A stretch of 9,826 nt of DNA from an uncultured Eggerthellaceae bacterium (GCA_946626265.1 CAMOUE010000070.1:1-9826); one strand, 5' to 3'. Positions 1-6,137 are shown, counted from the first letter of the stretch. Numbers and translations: made by a program. The notes: generated by a model from the letters alone, not told the origin.

Positions 1-1095
1 ATGTACCGCTACGGCCTGACCCAGGCCATGCCCGACATGTGCCTCGAGGAAATGGAAGCCGGCAACGTCAAGGGCGTCTGGATCCAGACCTCCAACGGCA
101 TCGCCTGCATGAGTTGCGAGGTCGACCGCTGGTACAAGGCCATGAAGAAGCCCGAGTTCATCGCGGCATGCGACATCTTCATGAACCCGACCATCCAGAG
201 CTCCGCCGACATCGTCATGCCGGTTCAGACCTGGGCCGAGAAGCACTCCGTCCGCGCTCACTACTACTTCCTGTCCGCCATCACCGGTGGTTGTTCCGCC
301 GAGGGCGAAGCGAAGTCCGACTGCGAGATCAACCGCGAGCTCGCCCAGTACTTCGACAACGACGTCGAGTTCAACGAGGCGATCAACCGCCCCGAGGGCA
401 AGCAGCACACCTGGCCTTGGGAGACCGAGGACGAGGTCTACGACGAGATCGTCAAGCCGTCCGGCTTCACGTTCCACGAGCTCATGGAGCACGGCCCGGC
501 ATATCAGCACTACGTCTACAAGAAGTACGAGAAGGGCCTCATGCGTCCCGACGGCCAGCCCGGCTTCAACACGCCGACCGGTCGCGTCGAGTTCAGCTCG
601 GTCCTGTTCGAGGCGTACGGCTACGATCCGCTGCCCTACATCGAAGAGCCGGGCATCGGCCCTGTGACCACCCCCGACCTGTACGAGAAGTACCCGCTGA
701 TCATGATCACGGGCGCCCGTACCACCTCGTTCTTCCACTCCGAGCATCGCCAGATTCCATATCTGCGCCAGCTCACGCCCGATCCGTGGGTTCAGATTCA
801 CCCGAAGGACGCCGCTGCCGCCAACATCAGCGAAGGCGACTGGGTATGGATCGAGAACCATCGCGGCCGCGCCCGCCAGCGCGCACGCGTCACCTACGAG
901 GTGCACGAGGGCACGATCGCCGCTCAGCACGGTTGGTGGTTCCCCGAGCAGGACGGCGCAGAGCCGAACCTGTACGGCTTCCGTCAGTCCAACATCAACC
1001 AGCTGCTTGCCAACAAGCCCGGCAAGACCGGCTTCGGCGCTGACCTGAAGTGCACGCTCTGCAAGATCTATCGCTGCAGTGAGGAGGACCTGTAA
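1..1095 (+). CDS. Molybdopterin-dependent oxidoreductase (DMSO reductase family), catalytic subunit, C-terminal part
   Basis: Only the last 364 residues are in the window. The ATG at position 1 is very probably an internal Met, because catalytic subunits of this family are about 700-1000 residues and the visible part starts inside the third molybdopterin domain. Residues about 20-60 form a pterin-binding segment with a QTSNG turn and the typical ADIVMP strand. Residues about 229-345 match the C-terminal molydop-binding beta-barrel: ITGARTTSFFHSEHRQ, then IHPKDAAAANISEGDWVWIE, then GWWFPE. The tail carries Cys351-x2-Cys354-x4-Cys359. The following ferredoxin gene starts on the last base of this stop codon (TAATG), so the two are translationally coupled and probably form one enzyme. 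The substrate is unknown. In Eggerthellaceae such soluble Mo enzyme plus ferredoxin pairs include catechol dehydroxylases, but this cannot be assigned from the fragment. Confidence 0.9.
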   Translation: MYRYGLTQAMPDMCLEEMEAGNVKGVWIQTSNGIACMSCEVDRWYKAMKKPEFIAACDIFMNPTIQSSADIVMPVQTWAEKHSVRAHYYFLSAITGGCSAEGEAKSDCEINRELAQYFDNDVEFNEAINRPEGKQHTWPWETEDEVYDEIVKPSGFTFHELMEHGPAYQHYVYKKYEKGLMRPDGQPGFNTPTGRVEFSSVLFEAYGYDPLPYIEEPGIGPVTTPDLYEKYPLIMITGARTTSFFHSEHRQIPYLRQLTPDPWVQIHPKDAAAANISEGDWVWIENHRGRARQRARVTYEVHEGTIAAQHGWWFPEQDGAEPNLYGFRQSNINQLLANKPGKTGFGADLKCTLCKIYRCSEEDL

Positions 1096-1454
1096 TGTCT
1101 AGGAACGGTATTTTGGTTGACTACCAGTACTGCACCGGCTGCTACTCCTGCGAGGTTGCATGCCAGGCCGAGCACGAGCTTCCGCTCGAGCAGTGGGGTG
1201 TGAAAGTGCTGACGAACGGCCCTTGGCCGATCAAGGACGAGGACGGCAACGACACCGATCGCTATGTCTACGACAACATCCCGGCGTTCACGAAGGTGTG
1301 CGACCTGTGCGCCGAGCGCCAGGAGAAGGGCAAGCTCCCGTCCTGCGTGTTCCATTGCCAGGCGAAATGCATGGAGTTTGGTCCGGTCGACGAGCTCGTC
1401 AAGAAGCTCGCCGAGAAGCCCGAGCAGTACCTCTGGGTTCCGCCCGCGGCTTAA
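1095..1454 (+). CDS. Small 4Fe-4S ferredoxin, electron-transfer subunit of the upstream molybdoenzyme
   Basis: This 119-aa protein has two cysteine groups: C13-x2-C16-x2-C19-x3-C23, and C69-x2-C72-x11-C84-x3-C88 with an extra C92. The first matches motif I of DmsB/NrfC-type polyferredoxins. The second, CDLCxxRxxxGxxPxC, matches motif IV of the same family. Motifs II and III are absent, so the protein should hold two [4Fe-4S] clusters rather than the usual four. It has no signal peptide or membrane helix and therefore acts in the cytoplasm or as part of the complex. The start overlaps the upstream stop by 1 nt, and GAGGAGGA at 1081-1088 serves as ribosome-binding site inside the upstream gene. 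Its likely role is to pass electrons to the Mo subunit. The physiological donor is not visible. Confidence 0.93.
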   Translation: MSRNGILVDYQYCTGCYSCEVACQAEHELPLEQWGVKVLTNGPWPIKDEDGNDTDRYVYDNIPAFTKVCDLCAERQEKGKLPSCVFHCQAKCMEFGPVDELVKKLAEKPEQYLWVPPAA

Positions 1455-1482
1455 TGCCACGCTAGTTGATAAGCGTTTCGTG

Positions 1483-1509
1483 GAAGGGGCGGCGACAAGT
1501 CGCCCCTTC
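1483..1509 (+). terminator. Intergenic hairpin, possible attenuator or RNA processing element
   Basis: A 9-bp perfect stem (GAAGGGGCG at 1483-1491 with CGCCCCTTC at 1501-1509) closes a 9-nt loop in the 74-bp gap after the ferredoxin gene. No run of T follows, so it is a weak candidate for intrinsic termination. It may instead lower readthrough into, or protect the end of, the upstream messenger. It ends only 4 nt before the AAAGGAG that serves the next gene. Confidence 0.4.
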
Positions 1510-1528
1510 TCGTAAAGGAGTATCGAAC

Positions 1529-2080
1529 ATGGATTGCCAAGCATTGAAGGAAGCCATCGCGAACGCGCCCGTAAAGTCGCGCGAGGCCTTGGACAGGATC
1601 TACATGTACACGACCGCCGGGGATGAGGTGCTGCCCGAGTTCGCGGCGTACCTCGAGGATGCGTCGTCGTATCAGGATTTCATCGAGGCGATCTACCGTG
1701 ATGAGAACCGCAAGTTCTCGCTTTTGTGGGCCGAATGCGCGAAGTTCAAGCGCCGCAATTGGCTTCAATTCTTCGAGCCGAAAATGCTCGTCGAGAACGT
1801 GCGCATGAAGACCGACGGCGTCCCAATCCAGTTCGGTAGCGGCGTCATGCTGGCGCCGACGGGCAGCCGTGACAACATCGCGAAGGTCTACGTGTTCGCG
1901 AGCAAGGCCTTCAACGCGAACGCTGCCGAGTTCGTCACGTCCATTGGCGGCACGTTCACGCTGCTCGACCACGAGTTCTGCGGGATCTATGGGCTCTACA
2001 AGTACCGTGGTAGCGTCATCCTCGAGGAGTGGCAGGTCGAGCACGAGCCCGTGAAGGTCGACCCCGACGCGCTTCAGTGA
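1529..2080 (+). CDS. Conserved-looking soluble protein of unknown function in a molybdoenzyme cluster
   Basis: The start at 1529 was chosen because AAAGGAG (1514-1520) lies 8 nt upstream. The reading frame stays open back to 1466, but that extension would run through the hairpin. The product is 183 aa and mixed alpha/beta, with no signal peptide, membrane helix or CxxC motif. Residues about 1-90 are predicted mostly helical and charged (AAYLEDASSYQDFIEAIYRD). Residues about 95-165 look like beta strands (IAKVYVFAS, GTFTLLDHEFCGIYGLYKYR). I do not recognise the family. It does not resemble the all-helical TorD/DmsD Mo-enzyme chaperones, and there is no FMN-binding motif. Its position suggests a role linked to the Mo enzyme and ferredoxin: a chaperone, a third subunit or a sensor. 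The codon use matches its neighbours, which supports it being a real gene. Confidence 0.85.
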   Translation: MDCQALKEAIANAPVKSREALDRIYMYTTAGDEVLPEFAAYLEDASSYQDFIEAIYRDENRKFSLLWAECAKFKRRNWLQFFEPKMLVENVRMKTDGVPIQFGSGVMLAPTGSRDNIAKVYVFASKAFNANAAEFVTSIGGTFTLLDHEFCGIYGLYKYRGSVILEEWQVEHEPVKVDPDALQ

Positions 2081-2088
2081 TATATAAT
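2078..2088 (+). promoter_or_regulatory. Possible extended -10 promoter element before the 71-aa membrane protein
   Basis: The stop codon of the 183-aa gene runs into TGATATATAAT, which can be read as an extended -10 (TG-A-TATATA, 2078-2086) or as a perfect TATAAT at 2083-2088. No good -35 box lies at the right distance. If used, it would give the 71-aa, 94-aa and apbE genes their own transcript with a leader of about 30-35 nt. Confidence 0.35.
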
Positions 2089-2125
2089 CGCGAAGGTATT
2101 TTGCGAAACGACCCCGGGGGACCAC

Positions 2126-2341
2126 GTGACGAAGAAAAAGAAGAAGATGACGAAAGCGCAGGCCGCAGCCGCGCGCAGGGACGATTACACGAAGAAGGCC
2201 CGTACCACCACGGCCGTGAAGGACGAAGGGCCGAAAGACAAGAACACCCTGTTCACGATCGTGGTTCCGCTTGTGTCAATCGCCGTCATCGTCTTGTTCA
2301 GCATTCTGTTCACGGTTGTTCCCGGGATGTTCATCCAGTAA
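2126..2341 (+). CDS. Small lysine-rich single-pass membrane protein
   Basis: This 71-aa product starts at GTG, with a G-rich stretch (CGGGGGA) just upstream as a moderate ribosome-binding site. Residues 3-7 are five lysines, and about residues 1-39 are strongly basic and hydrophilic. Residues about 42-65 form one hydrophobic helix (FTIVVPLVSIAVIVLFSILF), followed by a six-residue tail. By the positive-inside rule the lysine-rich N-terminus is cytoplasmic and the protein is tail-anchored. No catalytic motif is visible. Such a protein could anchor a soluble redox partner to the membrane by charge, which would fit a cluster lacking an NrfD-type anchor, but this is inference. It belongs to the same transcription direction as apbE and is followed 11 nt later by the next start. 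Confidence 0.75.
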   Translation: MTKKKKKMTKAQAAAARRDDYTKKARTTTAVKDEGPKDKNTLFTIVVPLVSIAVIVLFSILFTVVPGMFIQ

Positions 2342-2352
2342 GGCCGCCTTGC

Positions 2353-2637
2353 ATGGTGCGTGATTCCGAGCTCGGGGGCGAAAGCCGGGAGGAGCCTGTG
2401 TACGACAAGGTGACGCAGGCTTCGATGAACGGGATCTACGTCAAGGCGCAGGAACTCGATCGCGGGCACAACACCGTGTCGGCGCCGTCGGCGGCGCCTC
2501 CCGGTGCCGGAGCCGATGCGTCCACCCATGCGCCGAGCTCGGACGGGTCGGCATATGCGCTTGGCGAAGATGCGTCCACCCACGCGAGCACGCACGCATC
2601 TGACTCGGATGCGTCCACCCATGCGTCGGACAGGTGA
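2353..2637 (+). CDS. 94-aa protein with C-terminal DASTHA tandem repeats, next to apbE
   Basis: The start at 2353 follows TAAGG (2339-2343) at 9 nt; a GTG one codon later is an alternative. Residues 1-45 are polar and look like a normal coding sequence with G/C-ending codons. Residues 46-54 are rich in Ala, Pro and Gly. Residues 55-94 are 9-residue repeats: DASTHAPSS, DGSAYALGE, DASTHASTHASDS (4 residues longer) and DASTHASDR. There is no signal peptide, membrane helix or cysteine. Its stop overlaps AGGTGA, the ribosome-binding site of apbE, so the two are coupled. The repeat resembles the short ApbE acceptor pattern D-x-x-[ST]-x-A-[ST], but with His for the usual Gly. No family is recognised. 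It could also be a plain low-complexity tail. Confidence 0.6.
   Translation: MVRDSELGGESREEPVYDKVTQASMNGIYVKAQELDRGHNTVSAPSAAPPGAGADASTHAPSSDGSAYALGEDASTHASTHASDSDASTHASDR
2515..2634 (+). repeat. In-frame 27-bp tandem repeat region
   Basis: An 18-nt core, GATGCGTCCACCCATGCG, occurs at 2515-2532, 2569-2586 (one change) and 2608-2625, with a diverged copy at 2542-2559. Units are 27, 27, 39 and 27 bp; the third has a 12-bp in-frame gain. Every length is a multiple of three, so the reading frame is kept. Confidence 0.8.
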
Positions 2638-2642
2638 TGTGA

Positions 2643-3611
2643 ATGGCCGATTTCTCTCGCGACTACCGGATAGCGTACGATGTCGGGCGCAAGTCGTGCA
2701 CCATGGCGTTTCGCTGCTTCGACACGCCGAATTCAGTTACGGTCTATGGAGGCGATTTCGACGGTTACGCAGTCGAGGACGTGCTGCTAGACGTGCGTCG
2801 ACTCTGCCTCGAATTGCACATGCTCTGGTCGTTTTCCCTTGCGGAAAGCGACATCTCGCGAATCAACGCCCGAACATGTGAGCCGGTGCCCGTCGACGCC
2901 AGGACCGCGCGCCTGCTCCAGGAGATGAAGTCGTTCCACGAGCGCGAGCCGCTCTTCGACTTCACGATTGGGTCTGCGAGTTTCATTTGGAAGCATTTCG
3001 ATCGCGTTCCCGATGAGCTCGCGATCGAGGAGGCTCTTTCCCATGTCAGTGCGGACAAGGTCAGCGTCGTCCTAGAGTCCGACGCGGCCGGCGGGGGGCT
3101 TGTGCCCGCCGTCGTCAAATCCGACCCGCTCACGCGTGTCGATGTCGGCGGAGCCGCTAAAGGGTTTGCCGCAGATCTGGTTGTCGCGCGTCTGCGGGAG
3201 GCGGGTATCGAGAGCGCCGATGTCGACCTAGGCGGAAACTTGTTCCTTATGGGCAAGCATCCCGCCGGGCGCCCGTGGCGGCTTTCCGTGCGCATCCCCG
3301 AGGGAATCGAAGCCGACCGAATCGTTGTCGAAGTCGAGGACGTTTCTGCAGTTACGAGCGGAAGCTACGAGCGCTTCGTCGAAGTCGGCGGTAAGCGCTA
3401 CCAGCATATCGTGGACCCCGCCACCGGACGACCGTCGACGAGCGACATCGTGTCGGCGACCGTGATTGCAAAAAGCTCGCTGCAGGCTGACATGCTGGCG
3501 ACGACGCTGCTGATGTCCGGATCGAGCGGATACGCAGGCATGCTTGCGCGCCATCCCGAATGCGAGTTCATCGCAATCCTGCAGGATGGGACGATCCTGC
3601 GTTCTGCGTAA
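2643..3611 (+). CDS. apbE: ApbE-like FAD:protein FMN transferase, without signal peptide
   Basis: ApbE enzymes move FMN from FAD onto a Thr or Ser of target proteins, using Mg2+. This 322-aa product has the family landmarks in order: FDTPNSVTVYG (26-36), ESDISRIN (68-75), DVGGAAKGFAAD (167-178), DLGGN (195-199), TSGSYERF (238-245), HIVDPATGRP (255-264), and D283 with T287 in the C-terminal metal-binding helix. The length is normal. Most ApbE proteins are exported lipoproteins. This one starts MADFSRDYRI with no hydrophobic leader or lipobox Cys, so it should work in the cytoplasm. The ribosome-binding site AGGTGA overlaps the upstream stop, indicating coupling with the 94-aa repeat protein. 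No FMN-bind domain protein is encoded in the window, so a classical target must lie elsewhere unless the repeat protein is one. Confidence 0.92.
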   Translation: MADFSRDYRIAYDVGRKSCTMAFRCFDTPNSVTVYGGDFDGYAVEDVLLDVRRLCLELHMLWSFSLAESDISRINARTCEPVPVDARTARLLQEMKSFHEREPLFDFTIGSASFIWKHFDRVPDELAIEEALSHVSADKVSVVLESDAAGGGLVPAVVKSDPLTRVDVGGAAKGFAADLVVARLREAGIESADVDLGGNLFLMGKHPAGRPWRLSVRIPEGIEADRIVVEVEDVSAVTSGSYERFVEVGGKRYQHIVDPATGRPSTSDIVSATVIAKSSLQADMLATTLLMSGSSGYAGMLARHPECEFIAILQDGTILRSA

Positions 3612-3623
3612 GGGCCAATCCGT

Positions 3624-3806
3624 CCCCTTCTCGCCCCGCCGGGCACCGCTTCCCGAGCCTTTCGAGGGCTGCGACGAGCAGAGGCGCGGCGCTTGGGCCC
3701 GCGCTGTCCGAGCCGCGCAGCGGCGAGTTCGCGGGCCTGCCGCGGCGAGGCGAGGAGCGGTTAGCCCGAGGGCTCGGGAAGCGGTGCCCGGCGGGGCGAG
3801 AAGGGG
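3624..3806. repeat. Long inverted-repeat element between convergent genes
   Basis: The left arm (3624-3659) and right arm (3771-3806) are perfect 36-bp reverse complements, separated by 111 bp. The centre holds further pairs: GCGCGGC (3684-3690) with GCCGCGC (3712-3718), and GGCCCGCG (3696-3703) with CGCGGGCC (3730-3737). The element starts 12 bp after the apbE stop and ends 6 bp before the lysR stop. It contains no convincing gene. Its arms would make a very stable hairpin in RNA from either side, so it may end both transcripts, although no T-run is present. A small non-autonomous mobile or REP-like element is the other reading. Confidence 0.85.
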
Positions 3807-3812
3807 GGCGGG

Positions 3813-4703
3813 TTACATGACGGGCTTGCGTATGTCGGGGATGCATTCTACGAGCCGTGCGATGTTCGGGTTCTCGTTTTCCCGCAGATGGACGAGTGCG
3901 ACGTCGATGGTGAAGTCGTCCGCGTTGATTTCCACGAACTCGTGATGCTGCTGGGGTATTGCCGTCAGCAGCATGCTACCGATAAATATGCCCCCGGTTT
4001 TGGCGAGCGTCGGCAGCAGCGTGTCGATGTGGTCGAGGTACACCACATCGCGGGGCGTAAGCCCATGGCGGGCGAACAGCGTGAGGATATGATGGGGCCG
4101 GTTCACGGGGATGTTGTTCAAGACCAGCTTTTGCTTCGCAAGATCGTCGAGGTCTATTGATGTTCGCTTGGCAAGCGGGTGATCGGTTTGCATGAACGCG
4201 TAGAGCGGAATGGTCGCCACCGTGTTGCGTATCACGTCGTCCCCATAGTCGTCCGTCGTTATCGTGAGCGCCACGTCGATGGCGCCCTTGTGCAAATGCT
4301 TGTAGATCTGCGTCGTCTGGGCGGTGATGGTGGACACGCGCACGTCGGGATGGCGCTTCGAGAACGCTTCGAGCAGCGGGTAGCCGTAATAAGCGGTCGT
4401 GCCGTAGTAGACCATCCCGAGCCGCAGGTCGCTCTCGTCGTCCTCGTCGATGGCCGCGACGTCGGCGAGCAGCGTGTCGTAGCTTCCGACGATTTTCTCG
4501 AACCCCTTTACCGCGACGGCTCCGCACCGTGTGAGCTCGACGGTGCGATTCGAACGTCTGAACAGCTTGACGCCGAGCGCCTCCTCGACCGCGCCGACAT
4601 GGCGCGTCAGCGTCGATTGCGAAATATACAGCTCCGAGGCGGCGGTGGTGAAATTCAAATGCTCGGCGAGTACGAGAACTTCGCGCATGTGGGAAACGTC
4701 CAT
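3813..4703 (-). CDS. LysR-family transcriptional regulator
   Basis: This 296-aa protein has the LysR layout. Residues about 1-60 form the winged helix-turn-helix (LAEHLNFTTAASELYISQST, then HVGAVEEALGVKLFRR). Residues about 86-290 form the periplasmic-binding-protein-like effector domain (LRLGMVYYGTT; GAIDVALTI). The start was set at 4703 because AAGGAG lies 5 nt upstream on the minus strand (4714-4709); a Met 8 codons earlier has no such site. It lies 75 bp downstream of the UroD-type methyltransferase on the same strand and is probably co-transcribed with it, so it may respond to the substrate of that enzyme. The effector is unknown. A GCAAC-N6-GTTGC dyad in the gap upstream of the methyltransferase is a candidate target, by inference only. 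Confidence 0.93.
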   Translation of the reverse strand: MDVSHMREVLVLAEHLNFTTAASELYISQSTLTRHVGAVEEALGVKLFRRSNRTVELTRCGAVAVKGFEKIVGSYDTLLADVAAIDEDDESDLRLGMVYYGTTAYYGYPLLEAFSKRHPDVRVSTITAQTTQIYKHLHKGAIDVALTITTDDYGDDVIRNTVATIPLYAFMQTDHPLAKRTSIDLDDLAKQKLVLNNIPVNRPHHILTLFARHGLTPRDVVYLDHIDTLLPTLAKTGGIFIGSMLLTAIPQQHHEFVEINADDFTIDVALVHLRENENPNIARLVECIPDIRKPVM

Positions 4704-4778
4704 CGCTGCTCCTTCATCGGGTGGCATCTATTATCCTCCCGACAGGCGACGCCGATGGGCGCGGCGCTTCCCGCCTTC

Positions 4779-6023
4779 CTATTTTCTCCCGTATTCGCGG
4801 ACGGTGTCGTACATCGCCTCCAGGTTCTCGCGCTTGACGACCTGGATAGACGCATTCGTCTCCCAAATGAAGCCACCACCGGGAGCCCCGATGTCGATCT
4901 GGCGTTTCACCTCGTCGACTACCTGCTGCTTCGTCCCGTATTCGAGCAAGTAGATGGGGAAGTTCGCCGTGATGCAGCTCTCTTTGCCCACCGTGTCCTT
5001 CGCATGCTGGAGGTCGACGTTCTCGAAGTGCACGACGCACTTGCCCGCAGGCAGGCCGACCATCTGCTCGAGGCGCGTCTCGTATGCCCCCTCCGTGTAG
5101 ATGACGGGCGTGACGCCCATGTCGACGAGCGCGTTGATCACCTTCAGGAACGGGGTCCAGTAGTACTTCTCGAATTGCTCGGGGTTCATGAACCCGTCCA
5201 TGCCCTTGTGCATCCAGAACATGACACGTTTGACGGGCATGTCGACGAAGCGGAAATACTGGAGGTTCCTAATCTGCAGGTCGGCGAAGAAGTTCACCGC
5301 GCGTTCGACGTTTTCCTCCTGGAACATCAGGTCTTCGAACGTGTCGATGGTGTGGCGGAAATAGTTCGAGAGCGTGTCGTAGGGAACCATGCCCACGCCG
5401 GTCATGAGCGGCGGGAATCCCATGCCGAACAGCGTTCCTTGGGTCTTCTTGATGGCGGCCTGGCATTCTGCGCTTACTTTGGAAATCTCGATCAGCTTCT
5501 CGTAGGCGGCGACTGCATCGGGGTTGAACAGCGAGTTGGCCATCTGCCCGAAGTACATGTAGCCAGTCGGGGCGGGGTTGAGGACCTTGCCGAGTCCGGC
5601 AAGGCCCGGAAATGCGCGCGGGATGTATTTGTGGAGCATGAAACCTGTGAAGTCGCTGAACAGCTCGTCGTATTCGTCTTCAGCCATCAGCTCGGGCTCG
5701 AGCACCTGGTACACGCACTCGTCGGGGACCTTGGTCCCGGGGCGTCCCGGCCAGTCGAGGACGGCCGTCTCGGCGATTTCCTCGACCTTGCCGCTCACCA
5801 TGTTGGCGAGTTGCGCATCGGGCTGGAAGTCGCGGTGGAACGCGATGATGGCTTCCGACGCCTTCTCGAAATCGTACATGGAATCGCGGTAAGTGACCGC
5901 GCCGCCGCTCAGCACGAACGGGGTCGACCCGTACTGGCACCATATGGGGATGCGGTCTGCCTCCTCATGGCGAATCGCCTGGCCGGTGATGTGCATGCGC
6001 TCTGCGAACTTTTCCTGGGACAT
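4779..6023 (-). CDS. Uroporphyrinogen decarboxylase superfamily protein, probable methyltransferase
   Basis: This 414-aa protein belongs to the UroD/MtaA superfamily, whose members include heme HemE and the methyltransferases of corrinoid-dependent methanol, methylamine and methoxy-aromatic metabolism. Visible hallmarks are the N-terminal DRIPIW (23-28), GMDGFMNPEQFEKYYWTPFL (274-293) and the C-terminal GAPGGGFIW (379-387). It is longer than HemE (about 350) and lacks typical HemE N-terminal residues, so a methyltransferase role is favoured. The Zn signature H-x-C...C of MtaA/MtbA is not intact: the first part reads H332-x-E334, and no Cys follows GGGF. Start: AAAGGAG sits 8 nt before the ATG. 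No corrinoid protein or corrinoid activase is in the window. The partner LysR gene follows. Demethylation of an aromatic methoxyl group is a plausible but unproven role. Confidence 0.85.
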   Translation of the reverse strand: MSQEKFAERMHITGQAIRHEEADRIPIWCQYGSTPFVLSGGAVTYRDSMYDFEKASEAIIAFHRDFQPDAQLANMVSGKVEEIAETAVLDWPGRPGTKVPDECVYQVLEPELMAEDEYDELFSDFTGFMLHKYIPRAFPGLAGLGKVLNPAPTGYMYFGQMANSLFNPDAVAAYEKLIEISKVSAECQAAIKKTQGTLFGMGFPPLMTGVGMVPYDTLSNYFRHTIDTFEDLMFQEENVERAVNFFADLQIRNLQYFRFVDMPVKRVMFWMHKGMDGFMNPEQFEKYYWTPFLKVINALVDMGVTPVIYTEGAYETRLEQMVGLPAGKCVVHFENVDLQHAKDTVGKESCITANFPIYLLEYGTKQQVVDEVKRQIDIGAPGGGFIWETNASIQVVKRENLEAMYDTVREYGRK

Positions 6024-6062
6024 CGCGGTTGCTCCTTTGCTCTCGCCTCATCGTCCAATGAG

Positions 6063-6068
6063 ATTGTA
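6063..6068 (-). promoter_or_regulatory. Possible -10 box for the methyltransferase-lysR transcript
   Basis: Read on the minus strand this is TACAAT, 39 nt upstream of the methyltransferase ATG. There is no convincing -35 hexamer at 16-18 nt, so it may need an activator, as LysR-controlled promoters often do. Confidence 0.25.
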
Positions 6069-6114
6069 CGGTGGCATGTGCGCAGGCGGTGATGCAGGTC
6101 TTGAGTCGGATGAT

Positions 6115-6130
6115 GCAACTCGTGCGTTGC
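6115..6130. promoter_or_regulatory. Inverted-repeat operator candidate in the divergent promoter region
   Basis: GCAAC (6115-6119) and GTTGC (6126-6130) form a perfect 5-bp dyad with a 6-nt spacer, directly beside the -10 box of the phosphatase gene. A regulator bound here would cover the promoter. The LysR protein encoded downstream on the other strand is one candidate; no proof is visible. Confidence 0.3.
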
Positions 6131-6131
6131 T

Positions 6132-6137
6132 TATAAT
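6132..6137 (+). promoter_or_regulatory. -10 box, predicted leaderless start of the HAD phosphatase gene
   Basis: A perfect TATAAT ends 6 nt before the ATG at 6144. The usual distance from -10 to transcription start places the first base of the RNA on or next to the A of the start codon. The GGAG at 6138-6141 is only 2 nt from the ATG, too close to work as a ribosome-binding site. The -35 region is weak. Confidence 0.5.

Noticed and set aside
1..3. ATG at the window edge as a true start
   Set aside because: The encoded protein begins in the middle of the molybdopterin fold, so the gene must continue upstream.
1466..1528. N-terminal 21-residue extension of the 183-aa protein
   Set aside because: It would be translated from the hairpin and lacks a ribosome-binding site, while AAAGGAG sits at the right distance from 1529.
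2029..2637. 202-aa frame starting inside the 183-aa gene
   Set aside because: Its first 108 codons overlap two genes in other frames and have shadow-like composition. Only the part from 2353, which has its own ribosome-binding site, was kept.
3560..3846. Small proteins on both strands across the inverted repeat
   Set aside because: The similar peptides on both strands are simply the two arms read in opposite directions; no start signal or codon pattern supports a gene.
4179..6092. 637-aa open frame on the + strand
   Set aside because: It lies antisense over the methyltransferase and LysR genes, which have clear family motifs and ribosome-binding sites. The frame is open only because of GC-rich codon bias, and its translation has no recognisable domain.
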